A stretch of 64,000 nucleotides of DNA from Streptomyces albicerus (GTDB lineage Bacteria; Actinomycetota; Actinomycetes; Streptomycetales; Streptomycetaceae), in the NCBI RefSeq assembly GCF_008905045.1, contig NZ_VWMY01000023.1, positions 1-64,000 on the forward strand, written 5' to 3'. Position 1 is the stretch's first letter. Every line of letters begins with the position of its first letter. Shown in pieces: positions 52,710-61,939 of the stretch. The position numbers and the translations under genes were made by a program. The notes below the pieces were generated by a model. The model saw nothing but the letters and a program-made list of their open reading frames with translations. It did not search any database and was not told where the DNA came from.

Positions 52710-54938
52710 ATGGATTCGACACGCGTGACGGAGCACCCCACCTCCCACGAGCGCCGCCAGCCAAGCGCTGCCCGGCCCACCGCCCCCGCGGACCCCCGCG
52801 GGGCGCTCCTGCGTACCCCGGAGCCGCCGGCGCAGAGCGCCACCGGCTTACCCGCGCAGGGACGACCGGCCGAGGACCCCGCCTCTCCCGGGATCATCGG
52901 CATGCCCGCTCCCGACGACCAGGTTCCGACGGGCACGCAGGTTCCGACAGGCTCGCCCGCGCCCACCGGCATCCGCGCCGCCGCCACCGGTACGCCCGCC
53001 GCGTCCGGGACCCCGGCCGGCAGCCAGGGCCCGCCCGCGCCCTCCGGCGGTCACGGCCCGACCGGCGCCCCCGCGGGCTCGGGCTCCGAGCACTCCCAGC
53101 CGTCGGCCGCGGAGCCCGATCCGCACCGCCCGCGGCCCGCGCCGGAGACCATCCCGGCCCAGTCGGGTGCCGAGGCGCCCGCCGTCCAGGGCGGCAAGGA
53201 GCGGCGTACGGGACAGGGGCTCGCGCCCGGCGCTCCCATGCCGATGCGCCGGGACGGCGACCGGCTGCGCTTCGTGGGGGCCGCCACCCGGCGGATCGCC
53301 CGCGGCATCGACCTCGACGAGATCGTGATGGGCCTGTGCCGGGCCACCGTGCCGACCTTCTCGGACGCGATCCTCGTCTATCTGCGCGACCCGCTGCCGG
53401 TCGGCGACGAGCGGCCCACCGGGCCCGTCGTGCTGCGGCTGCGGCGGACGGACCGGATCCCGGAGGACCGGGACACCGAGGGCTTCCTGCTGCCCGCGCT
53501 CCAGCCCGAGCCCGACGTCGGGATCACCGCCGAGCTGTGCACCGTACGGCCCGGCGGCGCGCTGAACGAAGTACTGCGCGGCGTACGGCCCGTCTTCGCG
53601 GACGCGCCCGCCGCGCGTGCCGCGCTGCCCGAGCTGATCGGCGACGACCTGACCGTGCCGGGCGGGCAGCGCGCGATCCTCGCCCCGCTGCGCGGCCGCC
53701 GCCGCGTGATCGGCGCCGCGCTCTTCCTGCGCCGCCCGGACCGGCCGGCCTTCGAGGCGGACGATCTGCTGGTCGCGGCCCAGCTCGCCACGCACAGCGC
53801 GCTCGGCATCGACAAGGCGGTGTTGTACGGGCGCGAGGCGTACATCGCCGACGAACTGCAGCGCACGATGCTGCCCGAGACGCTGCCGCGTCCCACGGGC
53901 GTGCGGCTGGCGTCCCGCTACCTTCCGGCGGCCGAGACCGCGCGGGTCGGCGGCGACTGGTACGACGCGATTCCGCTGCCGGGCAGCCGGGTCGCACTCG
54001 TCGTCGGTGACGTCATGGGCCACTCCATGACGTCGGCCGCGATCATGGGCCAGCTGCGCACCACCGCGCAGACCCTCGCCGGGCTCGACCTGCCGCCGCA
54101 GGAGGTGCTGCACCACCTCGACGAGCAGGCCCAGCGCCTGGGCACCGACCGCATGGCGACCTGCCTGTACGCCGTCTACGACCCGGTCGCGCACCGCATC
54201 ACCATCGCCAACGCGGGCCATCCTCCGCCCGTCCTGCTCCACCTGGGCGGCCGCGCCGAGGTACTCCGCGTACCGCCGGGCGCCCCCATCGGTGTGGGCG
54301 GGGTGGACTTCGAGGCGGTCGAGCTGGACGCCCCCGCCGGGGCCACGCTGCTGCTCTACACCGACGGTCTTGTCGAGTCGCGGCTGCGTGACGTGTGGAC
54401 CGGGATAGAGCAACTGCGCGAGAAGCTCGCCGCCACCGCGCAGCTGACCGGCGCGGACCATCCGCCGCCGCTCGAAGCGCTCTGCGACGAGGTGCTCGAC
54501 ATGCTCGGCCCGGGCGACCGGGACGACGACATCGCGCTGCTCGCCGCCCGCTTCGACGGAATCGCGCCGAGCGATGTCGCCCTGTGGCATCTGGAGCCCG
54601 AGGACGCGGCGCCGGGCCGGGCCCGCCGGCTGGCCCGCAAGGCGCTCTCCCGCTGGGATCTGGAGGAGCTCACGGACTCCGTGGAGCTGCTCGTCAGCGA
54701 GGTCGTGACGAACGCCGTGCGCTATGCGACGAAGCCCGTCTCGCTGCGCCTGCTGCGCACCGACGTGCTGCGCTGCGAGGTCGGCGACGACGTGCCGCAG
54801 CTGCCGCGGCTGCGGCAGGCACGCGCCACGGACGAGGGCGGCCGAGGGCTCTACCTGGTGAACAAACTGGCCAGGCGGTGGGGCGCGACCCGGCTCAGTA
54901 CGGGAAAGGTGGTCTGGTTCGAGTTGAACCACGGCTGA
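52710..54938 (+). CDS. GAF - SpoIIE phosphatase - HATPase protein
   Basis: A 742-residue regulator. The first ~175 residues are a low-complexity Pro/Ala/Gly tail; a GAF-like domain follows (about 190-370), then a PP2C/SpoIIE phosphatase (about 380-590; VGGDWYDAIPLPGSRVALVV, GDVMGHS, LYTDGLVES, GDRDDDIALL), then an anti-sigma-type HATPase_c (about 610-742; ELLVSEVVTNAVRYA, DEGGRGLYLVNKLA). It likely controls anti-anti-sigma phosphorylation. Start ATG 52710 lacks a strong RBS, so it is tentative. Confidence 0.9.
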   Translation: MDSTRVTEHPTSHERRQPSAARPTAPADPRGALLRTPEPPAQSATGLPAQGRPAEDPASPGIIGMPAPDDQVPTGTQVPTGSPAPTGIRAAATGTPAASGTPAGSQGPPAPSGGHGPTGAPAGSGSEHSQPSAAEPDPHRPRPAPETIPAQSGAEAPAVQGGKERRTGQGLAPGAPMPMRRDGDRLRFVGAATRRIARGIDLDEIVMGLCRATVPTFSDAILVYLRDPLPVGDERPTGPVVLRLRRTDRIPEDRDTEGFLLPALQPEPDVGITAELCTVRPGGALNEVLRGVRPVFADAPAARAALPELIGDDLTVPGGQRAILAPLRGRRRVIGAALFLRRPDRPAFEADDLLVAAQLATHSALGIDKAVLYGREAYIADELQRTMLPETLPRPTGVRLASRYLPAAETARVGGDWYDAIPLPGSRVALVVGDVMGHSMTSAAIMGQLRTTAQTLAGLDLPPQEVLHHLDEQAQRLGTDRMATCLYAVYDPVAHRITIANAGHPPPVLLHLGGRAEVLRVPPGAPIGVGGVDFEAVELDAPAGATLLLYTDGLVESRLRDVWTGIEQLREKLAATAQLTGADHPPPLEALCDEVLDMLGPGDRDDDIALLAARFDGIAPSDVALWHLEPEDAAPGRARRLARKALSRWDLEELTDSVELLVSEVVTNAVRYATKPVSLRLLRTDVLRCEVGDDVPQLPRLRQARATDEGGRGLYLVNKLARRWGATRLSTGKVVWFELNHG

Positions 54939-54987
54939 CGGGGTACCCAGGCGGGACGCCCCGGCAGCCACTCGGAATCGAACCGGA

Positions 54988-55004
54988 TTTGGACTCCGTC
55001 CAAA
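54988..55004 (+). promoter_or_regulatory. Inverted repeat in the catalase promoter region
   Basis: tttgga-ctccg-tccaaa, 86 bp before the catalase start. Catalase genes are usually controlled by a peroxide-sensing repressor, for which this is a possible site. Confidence 0.35.
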
Positions 55005-55090
55005 TGTTGCCGACATCCCGTCGGCGGAGTTGACTGCTGGAGTGAGCGAAGCGACCTGAACCAACCCTTCGTCATGACGGGAGGACGCTC

Positions 55091-56554
55091 GTGACGCAGG
55101 CACCCCAGAAGGCTCCGTACACCACGAACAACGTCGGCGTTCCGGTGGAGAGCGACGAGCACTCGCTGACCGTCGGCCCCGACGGCCCGATCCTGCTCCA
55201 GGACCACTACCTCATCGAGAAGATGGCCCAGTTCAACCGGGAGCGGGTCCCCGAGCGGGTGGTGCACGCCAAGGGCTCGGGCGCGTACGGATTCTTCGAA
55301 GTCACCAACGACGTCAGCCAGTTCACCAAGGCCGACCTGTTCCAGCCGGGCAAGCGCACCGAGATGCTGGCGCGGTTCTCCACCGTCGCCGGCGAGCAGG
55401 GCTCGCCCGACACCTGGCGCGACCCGCGCGGTTTCGCGCTCAAGTTCTACACCGAGCAGGGCAATTTCGATCTGGTGTGCAACAACACCCCGATCTTCTT
55501 CGTCCGCGACACGATCAAGTTCCAGGACTTCATCCGCTCGCAGAAGCGGCACCCGGTGACCGGGCTGCGCAGCAACGACATGCAGTGGGACTTCTGGACC
55601 CTCTCGCCCGAGTCCGCGCACATGGTGACGTGGCTGATGGGCGACCGCGGCATCCCGAAGACGTACCGCCACATGAACGGCTACAGCTCCCACACCTATA
55701 TGTGGATCAACGGCGCCGGTGAGCGGTTCTGGGTGAAGTACCACTTCAAGACCGACCAGGGCATCGACTTCCTCACCCAGGCCGAGGCCGATGAGCTGGC
55801 CGGCAAGGACGCGGACGTCCACCGCCGCGATCTCTACGAGTCGATCGAGTCCGGGAACGCGCCGAGCTGGACGCTCAAGGTCCAGATCATGCCGTTCGAG
55901 GACGCGGCGGACTACCGCTTCAACCCGTTCGACCTGACCAAGGTCTGGCCGCACGGCGACTACCCGCTGATCGACGTCGGCCGGATGACCCTCGACAAGA
56001 ACCCCGAGGACTATTTCATCCACATCGAGCAGGCTGCCTTCGAACCGTCCAACATGGTGCCGGGCACCGGCCCCTCGCCGGACAAGATGCTGCTCGGCCG
56101 GCTGTTCTCGTACCCCGACACCCACCGGTACCGGATCGGCCCGAACTACGCGCAGCTGCCGCCCAACCGGCCGCACGCCGCGGTGAACTCGTACGCCAAG
56201 GACGGCCCGATGCGGTATGTGCCGTCGAACGCGGCGATGCCGTACGCGCCCAACTCGTACGGTGGGCCTGCGGCGGACTTCGGGCGCTTCGGTGAACCGG
56301 CGGGCTGGCAGACCGCCGGGGAGATGGTGCGCGAGGCGTACAAGCTGCATCGCGAGGACGACGACTGGGGGCAGCCGGGCACGATGGTCCGGCAGGTCCT
56401 CGACGACGCGGCCCGGGACCGGCTCGTGTCGAACGTCAGCGGGCATCTGAAGGCCGATGTGTCGCGGCCGGTGCTGGACCGTGCGTTCCAGTACTGGCGC
56501 AACATCGACAAGGCCATCGGTGACCGGATCGCCCATGACGTGAACGGAAGTTGA
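55091..56554 (+). CDS. Monofunctional heme catalase
   Basis: A 487-residue clade-typical catalase. The distal His region is VVHAKGSGAYGFFEV, the distal Asn lies in CNNTPIFFVRDTIKFQDF, and the proximal heme Tyr in RLFSYPDTHRYRIG. Length and order are normal. GTG 55091 has GGGAGGA about 7 bases upstream. It disposes of hydrogen peroxide. No regulator gene is adjacent. Confidence 0.97.
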   Translation: MTQAPQKAPYTTNNVGVPVESDEHSLTVGPDGPILLQDHYLIEKMAQFNRERVPERVVHAKGSGAYGFFEVTNDVSQFTKADLFQPGKRTEMLARFSTVAGEQGSPDTWRDPRGFALKFYTEQGNFDLVCNNTPIFFVRDTIKFQDFIRSQKRHPVTGLRSNDMQWDFWTLSPESAHMVTWLMGDRGIPKTYRHMNGYSSHTYMWINGAGERFWVKYHFKTDQGIDFLTQAEADELAGKDADVHRRDLYESIESGNAPSWTLKVQIMPFEDAADYRFNPFDLTKVWPHGDYPLIDVGRMTLDKNPEDYFIHIEQAAFEPSNMVPGTGPSPDKMLLGRLFSYPDTHRYRIGPNYAQLPPNRPHAAVNSYAKDGPMRYVPSNAAMPYAPNSYGGPAADFGRFGEPAGWQTAGEMVREAYKLHREDDDWGQPGTMVRQVLDDAARDRLVSNVSGHLKADVSRPVLDRAFQYWRNIDKAIGDRIAHDVNGS

Positions 56555-56599
56555 TCGCTCGGCCGTGAGCGCCGCTGGGGAACTGCCGGCCGTAGGCTG

Positions 56600-56672
56600 C
56601 GGGCCGACCGTGGCTGGTCGCGCCCACGCGGCGGAACCGCAAATGTCACAGCCCCGCGCCCCTTACGGGGCG
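56600..56672 (+). repeat. Dispersed intergenic repeat, family B (copy B3)
   Basis: ccgtggctggtcgcgcccac, gcggcggaaccgcaaatgtc, acagccccgcgccccttacg, between the convergent catalase and PBP genes, ending at the PBP stop. Confidence 0.65.
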
Positions 56673-56676
56673 CGGT

Positions 56677-58986
56677 TCACTGTGCCTGTGGATCGTCCGG
56701 GTCCGACGGTAGTTCGATGCCGTCCGGTGGCGGTGACGGAGAGTTCGTCGGTTCCGTCGGCTCGTCGTCCTCCGGCGGGGTCTCCTCGGGCGGGGTCTCC
56801 GCCGGAGGCGTGGTCGACGGCGGCTGCGTCGTCGGTTCCTCGCTGGTCGGCTCGTCCGAGGGCTCCTCGGGGGGCGGCTGCGTCTCGGTCTGCGTCGGCT
56901 GGATCGTCGGCTCGACTCCCGCGCCCTGGTCGGTGTCCAGGTCGAACTCGGCGACCTCGCCCATCGCGTCGAAGGTGTACGCCGCCCATATCTGGGCGGG
57001 GTAGCCACCGCCGTTGATGCGGCCCTTGCCCGGGATGAGGCCCGTGGCGCCCGTCAGGGGGACCTGCTTGTGCGGGGGCTTGTCGTCCTCGCCGAACAGG
57101 CCGACCGAGGTGACCAGATCGGGCGTGTAGCCGGTGAACCAGGCCGACCTGTTGAAGTCGGACGTACCCGTCTTGCCCGCGACCTGCTGCCCGTCGCGCG
57201 CCGGGTTGTCCCGTACGGACGTCTTGGCCGTACCGTCGTCGACCACGCCGGTCAGCACCGAGGTGACCGTGTCGGCGGCCTCGCGGCTGATGACCTGTTC
57301 GCCGATCGGGTCCGGCATGTCGACCGCGCGGTCCTTGTGCTCGACCGACTTCACCAGGGCCGGGGTGACCTTCTTGCCGTGGTTGTCGAGGGTCGCGTAG
57401 GCGCCGGCCATCTCCAGCGGGCTCGCGCCCATGGTGCCGAGGGTCTGGGCGGGCACCGCCTTGTCCCCCTCGACGTCCATGCCGAGCTCGCCCGCGGTCT
57501 TCATGACCTGGTCCATGCCGACGTCGACGCCCATCTGCGCGAAGACGGAGTTGATGGACTTGTTCATCGCGGTCTGGACGGTGACGTCGCCGTAGTCGAC
57601 CTTGTCCTCGTTCGGCGGTGAGAAGCCGACCTTCTTCCCGTCGTCGACGACGGGACGCTTGCTGGTGCCGTCGTAGATGGTGTCCGCGGTGATCGGTGTG
57701 CCGTCCTGCGTCTCGGCCTTCTGGTCGATGGCCGCGGCGAGGATCAGTGGCTTGAAGGTGGAGGCGGGCTGGTAGTCGGTGCGCGTCGCGTTGTTCGTGT
57801 AGTGCTTCACGTAGTCCACGCCGCCGTACATCGCGAGGACCTTGCCGGTCTTCGGATCGACGGACACGGCACCGGCCTGTACGTCGGCGTCGACGTCCCG
57901 CTTCTTGCCGTCGAGCTTGCTGGTGAGCTTGGCCTTGACGGCCTTCTCCAGCTGGGTCTGCTTCTTCTTGTCGATGTTCAGCGTGATGGTCCAGCCGCCG
58001 GCCGTGACCATCGTCTCGGCCTCGTCCATGTCGGCGGCCGTGCCCTGGGCGACGAGCTGCTTCTTCAGCGCGGTGTTGGCGGCCTCCACCAGGTAACCGG
58101 CCTGACCCGCCGTACCGGGCGCGCCCTTGGGGTCCTCCGGCACGGGGAACTTCATGGCGTCGCGTTTGGCGGCGGTCAGCCAGCCTTCGTCGACCATGTT
58201 GTCCAGGACGTAGTTCCAGCGGTTCGTGACCAACTGCTTGCTGGTGTCGCTCGCGACCGCCCAGTCGTACTGGCTCGGCGCCTGCAGCAGCGCGGCGAGA
58301 TACGCGCCCTGCGCGACCGAGAGCTTGTCCGCGTCGACGCGGTAGTACGCCTGCGCGGCGGCCTGGATGCCCCACGCGTTACGGCCGTAGTAGCTGGTGT
58401 TGATGTAGCCCGCGAGGATCTCGTCCTTGGACTTCTGGCGGTCCACCTTCAGCGAGATGACCAGTTCCTTCAGCTTGCGCGTGACGGTCTGGTCCTGGGT
58501 GAGGTAGTAGTTCTTGACGTACTGCTGGGTGATCGTCGAGCCGCCCTGCTTGCCCTTGCCCGAGACTGTGTTGAGCAGACCGCGGGCAGTGCCCCTGAGG
58601 TCGACGCCGGCGTCCTTGTAGAAGGACTTGTTCTCGGCGGCGACGAAGGTCCACCGGACGCCCTTGGGTATCTGGGCCAGGTCGACGAGCTCACGGTTGA
58701 CGTCGCCGGTGCGGGCGAGTGTCTTGCCGTCGCTGTACTTGTAGATGTTGCTCTGCTTCTCCGCGGCCGCGTTGCCCTTGGGAACGTCGATCACCAGGTA
58801 CAGCGCGACGAAGGCGGCCATCCCGAGCAGACAGAGGCCGAAGAACGTACCGAGGATCTTCTTCCAGGTGAAGAAGCGGCGTATGCCGCTCTTGGCACCA
58901 CCCTTGGCGCCGGCTCTGGACGAGGGCTTCGGCGCGGCGCGGTGGCCGCCGCGCTGCCGCGCTCGTCTCTCTTCCGCTCGTCCCAT
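56677..58986 (-). CDS. Class A penicillin-binding protein (transglycosylase-transpeptidase)
   Basis: A 769-residue bifunctional cell-wall synthase. A basic cytoplasmic tail and one membrane helix (about 44-66) precede the GT51 domain (AAENKSFYKDAGVD, GGSTITQQYVKNYYL, GYINTSYYGRNAWGIQAAAQ) and the transpeptidase with S-x-x-K in PASTFKPL, SxN in NKSINSVF and KTG in AGKTGTSD. The C-terminus is a ~110-residue Pro/Glu/Thr-rich tail. Single gene. Confidence 0.95.
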   Translation of the reverse strand: MGRAEERRARQRGGHRAAPKPSSRAGAKGGAKSGIRRFFTWKKILGTFFGLCLLGMAAFVALYLVIDVPKGNAAAEKQSNIYKYSDGKTLARTGDVNRELVDLAQIPKGVRWTFVAAENKSFYKDAGVDLRGTARGLLNTVSGKGKQGGSTITQQYVKNYYLTQDQTVTRKLKELVISLKVDRQKSKDEILAGYINTSYYGRNAWGIQAAAQAYYRVDADKLSVAQGAYLAALLQAPSQYDWAVASDTSKQLVTNRWNYVLDNMVDEGWLTAAKRDAMKFPVPEDPKGAPGTAGQAGYLVEAANTALKKQLVAQGTAADMDEAETMVTAGGWTITLNIDKKKQTQLEKAVKAKLTSKLDGKKRDVDADVQAGAVSVDPKTGKVLAMYGGVDYVKHYTNNATRTDYQPASTFKPLILAAAIDQKAETQDGTPITADTIYDGTSKRPVVDDGKKVGFSPPNEDKVDYGDVTVQTAMNKSINSVFAQMGVDVGMDQVMKTAGELGMDVEGDKAVPAQTLGTMGASPLEMAGAYATLDNHGKKVTPALVKSVEHKDRAVDMPDPIGEQVISREAADTVTSVLTGVVDDGTAKTSVRDNPARDGQQVAGKTGTSDFNRSAWFTGYTPDLVTSVGLFGEDDKPPHKQVPLTGATGLIPGKGRINGGGYPAQIWAAYTFDAMGEVAEFDLDTDQGAGVEPTIQPTQTETQPPPEEPSDEPTSEEPTTQPPSTTPPAETPPEETPPEDDEPTEPTNSPSPPPDGIELPSDPDDPQAQ

Positions 58987-59170
58987 GGGTCCGATCCGCT
59001 CCGCTTCCGTCTCTCGTGTCTCACAGGTTCGTCGCTCAGGTCAGCTCAGCAAACTAACACCGCGCCTGGGGACAAAGGTTGGTCGATCCCGTCTTTTGCG
59101 GACGTGACAATCAGCACCTGTCCCGATGAAACCGACGATCCGGAGGAGTGGAAGGTTGCTGTGCAGGGTA

Positions 59171-59184
59171 AAGTGATAGCACTT
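59171..59184 (+). promoter_or_regulatory. Palindromic motif in the SPFH promoter
   Basis: aagtg-atag-cactt, 62 bp upstream of the start codon. Placement suggests a repressor site overlapping the promoter. Confidence 0.45.
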
Positions 59185-59246
59185 AGATAGATCGAAGCTA
59201 TGCGGCCCGGAGCCGCGCAGTGAAGCCACGAAACGGGGGATCACCC

Positions 59247-60182
59247 ATGTCCACGCACGACTCTCCACACACCGCCGACGTACCCGAGATGCCCGCCCCG
59301 CGCGTACGGGAGTACACCGCCCACAGCATCGGCGGCGGGCTCGCGCTGCTGCTCGGACTGGTCGGACTGCTGCTGGGCGCCGGAATGATCGTCAGCGCCA
59401 CGGCGGTGGATGCCACCGGCGGCAAGGCCGCGCTCATCGTGCTCGGCATCCTGATCGCCCTCGCGGCCTTCATCGCCATGTGCGGCCTGAACATGGTGGC
59501 GCCCGGCGAGGCCCGCGTCGTCCAGCTCTTCGGCCGCTACCGGGGGACGATCCGCGAGGACGGGCTGCGCTGGGTGAACCCGCTCACGTCCCGTACGAAG
59601 ATCTCCACGCGGGTACGCAACCACGAGACGGCCGTCCTCAAGGTCAACGACGCCTACGGCAACCCGATCGAGCTCGCCGCGGTCGTGGTGTGGCGGGTGG
59701 AGGACACCGCGCAGGCGACCTTCGAGGTGGACGACTTCCTGGAGTTCGTCGCCACGCAGACCGAGGCGGCCGTGCGGCACATCGCGATCGAGTACCCGTA
59801 CGACGCCCATGACGAGGAGGGCCTGTCACTGCGGGGCAACGCGGAGGAGATCACCGAGAAGCTCGCCGTCGAACTGCACGCGCGCGTGGAGGCCGCGGGC
59901 GTCCAGATCATCGAGTCCCGCTTCACGCATCTCGCGTACGCTCCCGAGATCGCCTCGGCGATGCTCCAGCGGCAGCAGGCCGGTGCGGTCGTCGCCGCGC
60001 GGCGGCAGATCGTGGACGGTGCGGTCGGCATGGTCGAGGCCGCGCTCGCCCGGATCACCGAGCGGGACATCGTCGAGCTGGACTCCGAGCGGAAGGCTGC
60101 GATGGTGTCGAACCTGATGGTGGTCCTGTGCGGCGACCGGGCGCCCCAGCCCGTCCTCAACACGGGTTCCCTCTACCAGTGA
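59247..60182 (+). CDS. SPFH (band 7) domain membrane protein
   Basis: A 311-residue protein with two N-terminal membrane helices (about 27-55 and 60-85) and an SPFH domain (ARVVQLFGRYRGTIREDGLR, LEFVATQTEAAVRHIA, TEKLAVELHARVEAAGVQII) with C-terminal helices. Such proteins form membrane microdomains. ATG 59247 follows GGGGGA by 7 bases. The stop overlaps the next gene's GTG. Confidence 0.9.
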   Translation: MSTHDSPHTADVPEMPAPRVREYTAHSIGGGLALLLGLVGLLLGAGMIVSATAVDATGGKAALIVLGILIALAAFIAMCGLNMVAPGEARVVQLFGRYRGTIREDGLRWVNPLTSRTKISTRVRNHETAVLKVNDAYGNPIELAAVVVWRVEDTAQATFEVDDFLEFVATQTEAAVRHIAIEYPYDAHDEEGLSLRGNAEEITEKLAVELHARVEAAGVQIIESRFTHLAYAPEIASAMLQRQQAGAVVAARRQIVDGAVGMVEAALARITERDIVELDSERKAAMVSNLMVVLCGDRAPQPVLNTGSLYQ

Positions 60183-60430
60183 CCTCGTCTCCAGAGGGGG
60201 CTTCCCCCCAGCGGCGGCCGCAGCAGCAGCGCAAGCAGGTGCTGCTGCGGCTGGATCCACTCGTGTACGAGGCGCTCGCGCGGTGGGCCGGGGACGAGCT
60301 GCGCTCGGCCAACGCGCAGATCGAGTTTCTCCTGCGGCGCGCTCTCGCGGAGGCGGGTCGGCTGCCCGGCGGGGCCGGGCCGATCCCGCGGCGGGGGCGG
60401 CCTCCGCTTTCCGGCGAGGCCGAGGAGTAG
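60179..60430 (+). CDS. Small ribbon-helix-helix-like protein coupled to SPFH
   Basis: An 83-residue basic protein whose core RKQVLLRLDPLVYEALARWA continues to a second helix (ANAQIEFLLRRALAEAG), the Arc/CopG-like strand-helix-helix pattern. GTG 60179 overlaps the SPFH stop (GTGA), supporting both start and coexpression. It may repress the operon through the upstream palindrome (inference). Confidence 0.75.
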   Translation: MTSSPEGASPQRRPQQQRKQVLLRLDPLVYEALARWAGDELRSANAQIEFLLRRALAEAGRLPGGAGPIPRRGRPPLSGEAEE

Positions 60431-60449
60431 GCACGGCGCCTCATTCGAC

Positions 60450-60610
60450 TGCGGGTCGTGGGGGCTGGTCGCTCCCCCACTCTCGGCTTCGCTCGAGCGG
60501 GGGGACCCCCATCGCGGCGGAGCCGCAAATGTCACAGCCCCGCGCCCCTAACGGGGCACGGCCCCTTTCGGGGGCCGCGCCCCTAACGGGGCACGGCCCC
60601 CGAAAGGGCA
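60450..60610 (+). repeat. Dispersed repeat family B (copy B4) with duplicated hairpin tail
   Basis: Same order as other B copies, with an extra ctcggcttcgctcgagcggg block and two copies of gcgcccctaacggggcacgg plus cccc (60542-60565, 60577-60600). The tail folds as ggcccc-tttc-ggggcc. It is the likely terminator of the SPFH operon; the rest of 60431-60731 is promoter region. Confidence 0.65.
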
Positions 60611-60690
60611 CGCGGCAATCCCAGTAGCAGAACCGTGACAATCGGCCCTGGCCTGCGGACCGGTACTCCCTGAGCCCGGCTATCCACGGT

Positions 60691-60713
60691 GCGTATACAC
60701 GCGGTGTATACGC
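60691..60713 (+). promoter_or_regulatory. PadR operator overlapping its own -10 region
   Basis: Perfect 9-bp arms gcgtataca and tgtatacgc around cgcgg; the right arm contains the -10-like TATACG. It ends 18 bp before the regulator start, a position suited to autorepression. Confidence 0.7.
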
Positions 60714-60731
60714 CGTGTGTAGAGTGCCCGC

Positions 60732-61256
60732 ATGTCCATCGGTCACACGCTCCTAGGGCTCCTGGAGTCCGGGCCCCGCCACGGTTACGACCTCAAGCGG
60801 GCCTTTGACGAGAAGTTCGGTCACGATCGGCCGCTGCACTACGGCCAGGTCTATTCGACGATGTCCCGGCTGCTGAAGAACGGTCTGGTGGAGGTCGACG
60901 GGATAGAGGCGGGCGGCGGCCCCGAGCGGAAGCGGTACGCGATCACCGAGGCGGGCGTCACCGACGTCCAGCGGTGGCTCGCGACACCGGAGAAGCCCGA
61001 GCCGTACCTCCAGTCGACCCTGTACACCAAGGTCGTCCTCGCCCTGCTCACCCAGCGCGACGCGGCCGAGATCCTCGACACGCAGCGCTCCGAGCACCTG
61101 CGCATGATGCGGATCCTCACCGACCGCAAGCGCAAGGGCGATCTCGCCGACCAACTGATCTGCGACCACGCCCTCTTCCATCTCGAAGCCGACCTGCGCT
61201 GGCTGGAACTCACCGCCGCGCGCCTCGGCAAGCTCGCAGAGGCGGTGACCCGATGA
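60732..61256 (+). CDS. PadR family transcriptional regulator
   Basis: A 174-residue protein with the PadR winged helix (LLGLLESGPRHGYDLKRAFD, YGQVYSTMSRLLKNGLVEVD) and a C-terminal coiled helix (about 110-170) of the Vir/AphA type. It is coupled by ATGA to an ABC transporter, which it presumably represses until a toxic ligand is bound. Confidence 0.93.
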   Translation: MSIGHTLLGLLESGPRHGYDLKRAFDEKFGHDRPLHYGQVYSTMSRLLKNGLVEVDGIEAGGGPERKRYAITEAGVTDVQRWLATPEKPEPYLQSTLYTKVVLALLTQRDAAEILDTQRSEHLRMMRILTDRKRKGDLADQLICDHALFHLEADLRWLELTAARLGKLAEAVTR

Positions 61257-61939
61257 CCCCCGCAGGCTCCCTGCTCGCGGCCCACGACCTGCGCAAGGCG
61301 TACGGCCCCACCAACGCCCTCGACGGCGCCGAGTTCTCCATCCACCCGGGCGAGGTCGTCGCCGTGATGGGCCCCTCGGGCTCCGGCAAGTCGACGCTCC
61401 TGCACTGCCTCGCCGGCATCGTGCCGCCCGACTCCGGCTCGATCACGTACAACGGCCAGGAGATGGCGACGATGAACGACTCCCAGCGCAGCGCCCTGCG
61501 CCGCTCGGAGTTCGGCTTCGTCTTCCAGTTCGGCCAGCTCGTCCCGGAGCTGAGCTGCGTCGAGAACGTGGCGCTGCCGCTGCGGCTGAACGGCACCTCC
61601 CGCAAGGAGGCCGAGCGCACCGCCCTGTCGTGGATGGAGCGGCTCGAGGTCGACGACGTGAAGGCCAAGCGGCCCGGCGAGGTCTCCGGCGGCCAGGGCC
61701 AGCGCGTCGCCGTCGCCCGCGCGCTGGTCACCAGCCCGCGTGTGCTCTTCGCCGACGAGCCCACCGGAGCGCTCGACTCGCTCAACGGCGAGCGCGTGAT
61801 GGAACTGCTCACGGACGCCGCCCGGTCCGCCAACGCCGCGGTCGTCCTCGTCACGCACGAGGCCCGCGTGGCCGCGTACTCGGACCGCGAGATCGTCGTA
61901 CGGGACGGCAAGTCCCGGGACATGGAGCGCGTCGTATGA
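61253..61939 (+). CDS. ABC transporter ATP-binding protein (LolD/MacB-type)
   Basis: A 228-residue ATPase: Walker A GPSGSGKST, Q-loop FQFGQLVPELS, signature VSGGQGQRVAVARAL, Walker B VLFADEPTGALDS and H-loop VLVTHEARV. It overlaps PadR and the permease by ATGA at each end, so three genes are one operon. The partner is an FtsX-type permease, pointing to lipid or drug export. Confidence 0.95.
   Translation: MTPAGSLLAAHDLRKAYGPTNALDGAEFSIHPGEVVAVMGPSGSGKSTLLHCLAGIVPPDSGSITYNGQEMATMNDSQRSALRRSEFGFVFQFGQLVPELSCVENVALPLRLNGTSRKEAERTALSWMERLEVDDVKAKRPGEVSGGQGQRVAVARALVTSPRVLFADEPTGALDSLNGERVMELLTDAARSANAAVVLVTHEARVAAYSDREIVVRDGKSRDMERVV

Noticed and set aside
52354..52728. Possible 124-residue gene before the SpoIIE gene
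   Set aside because: It runs through the long hairpin element, has weak third-position GC bias, a TTA codon and no family resemblance.
58590..58690. Altered GT51 motif (ENKSF instead of EDRRF) in the class A PBP
   Set aside because: The catalytic Glu is kept, and this variant is common in Streptomyces PBPs.
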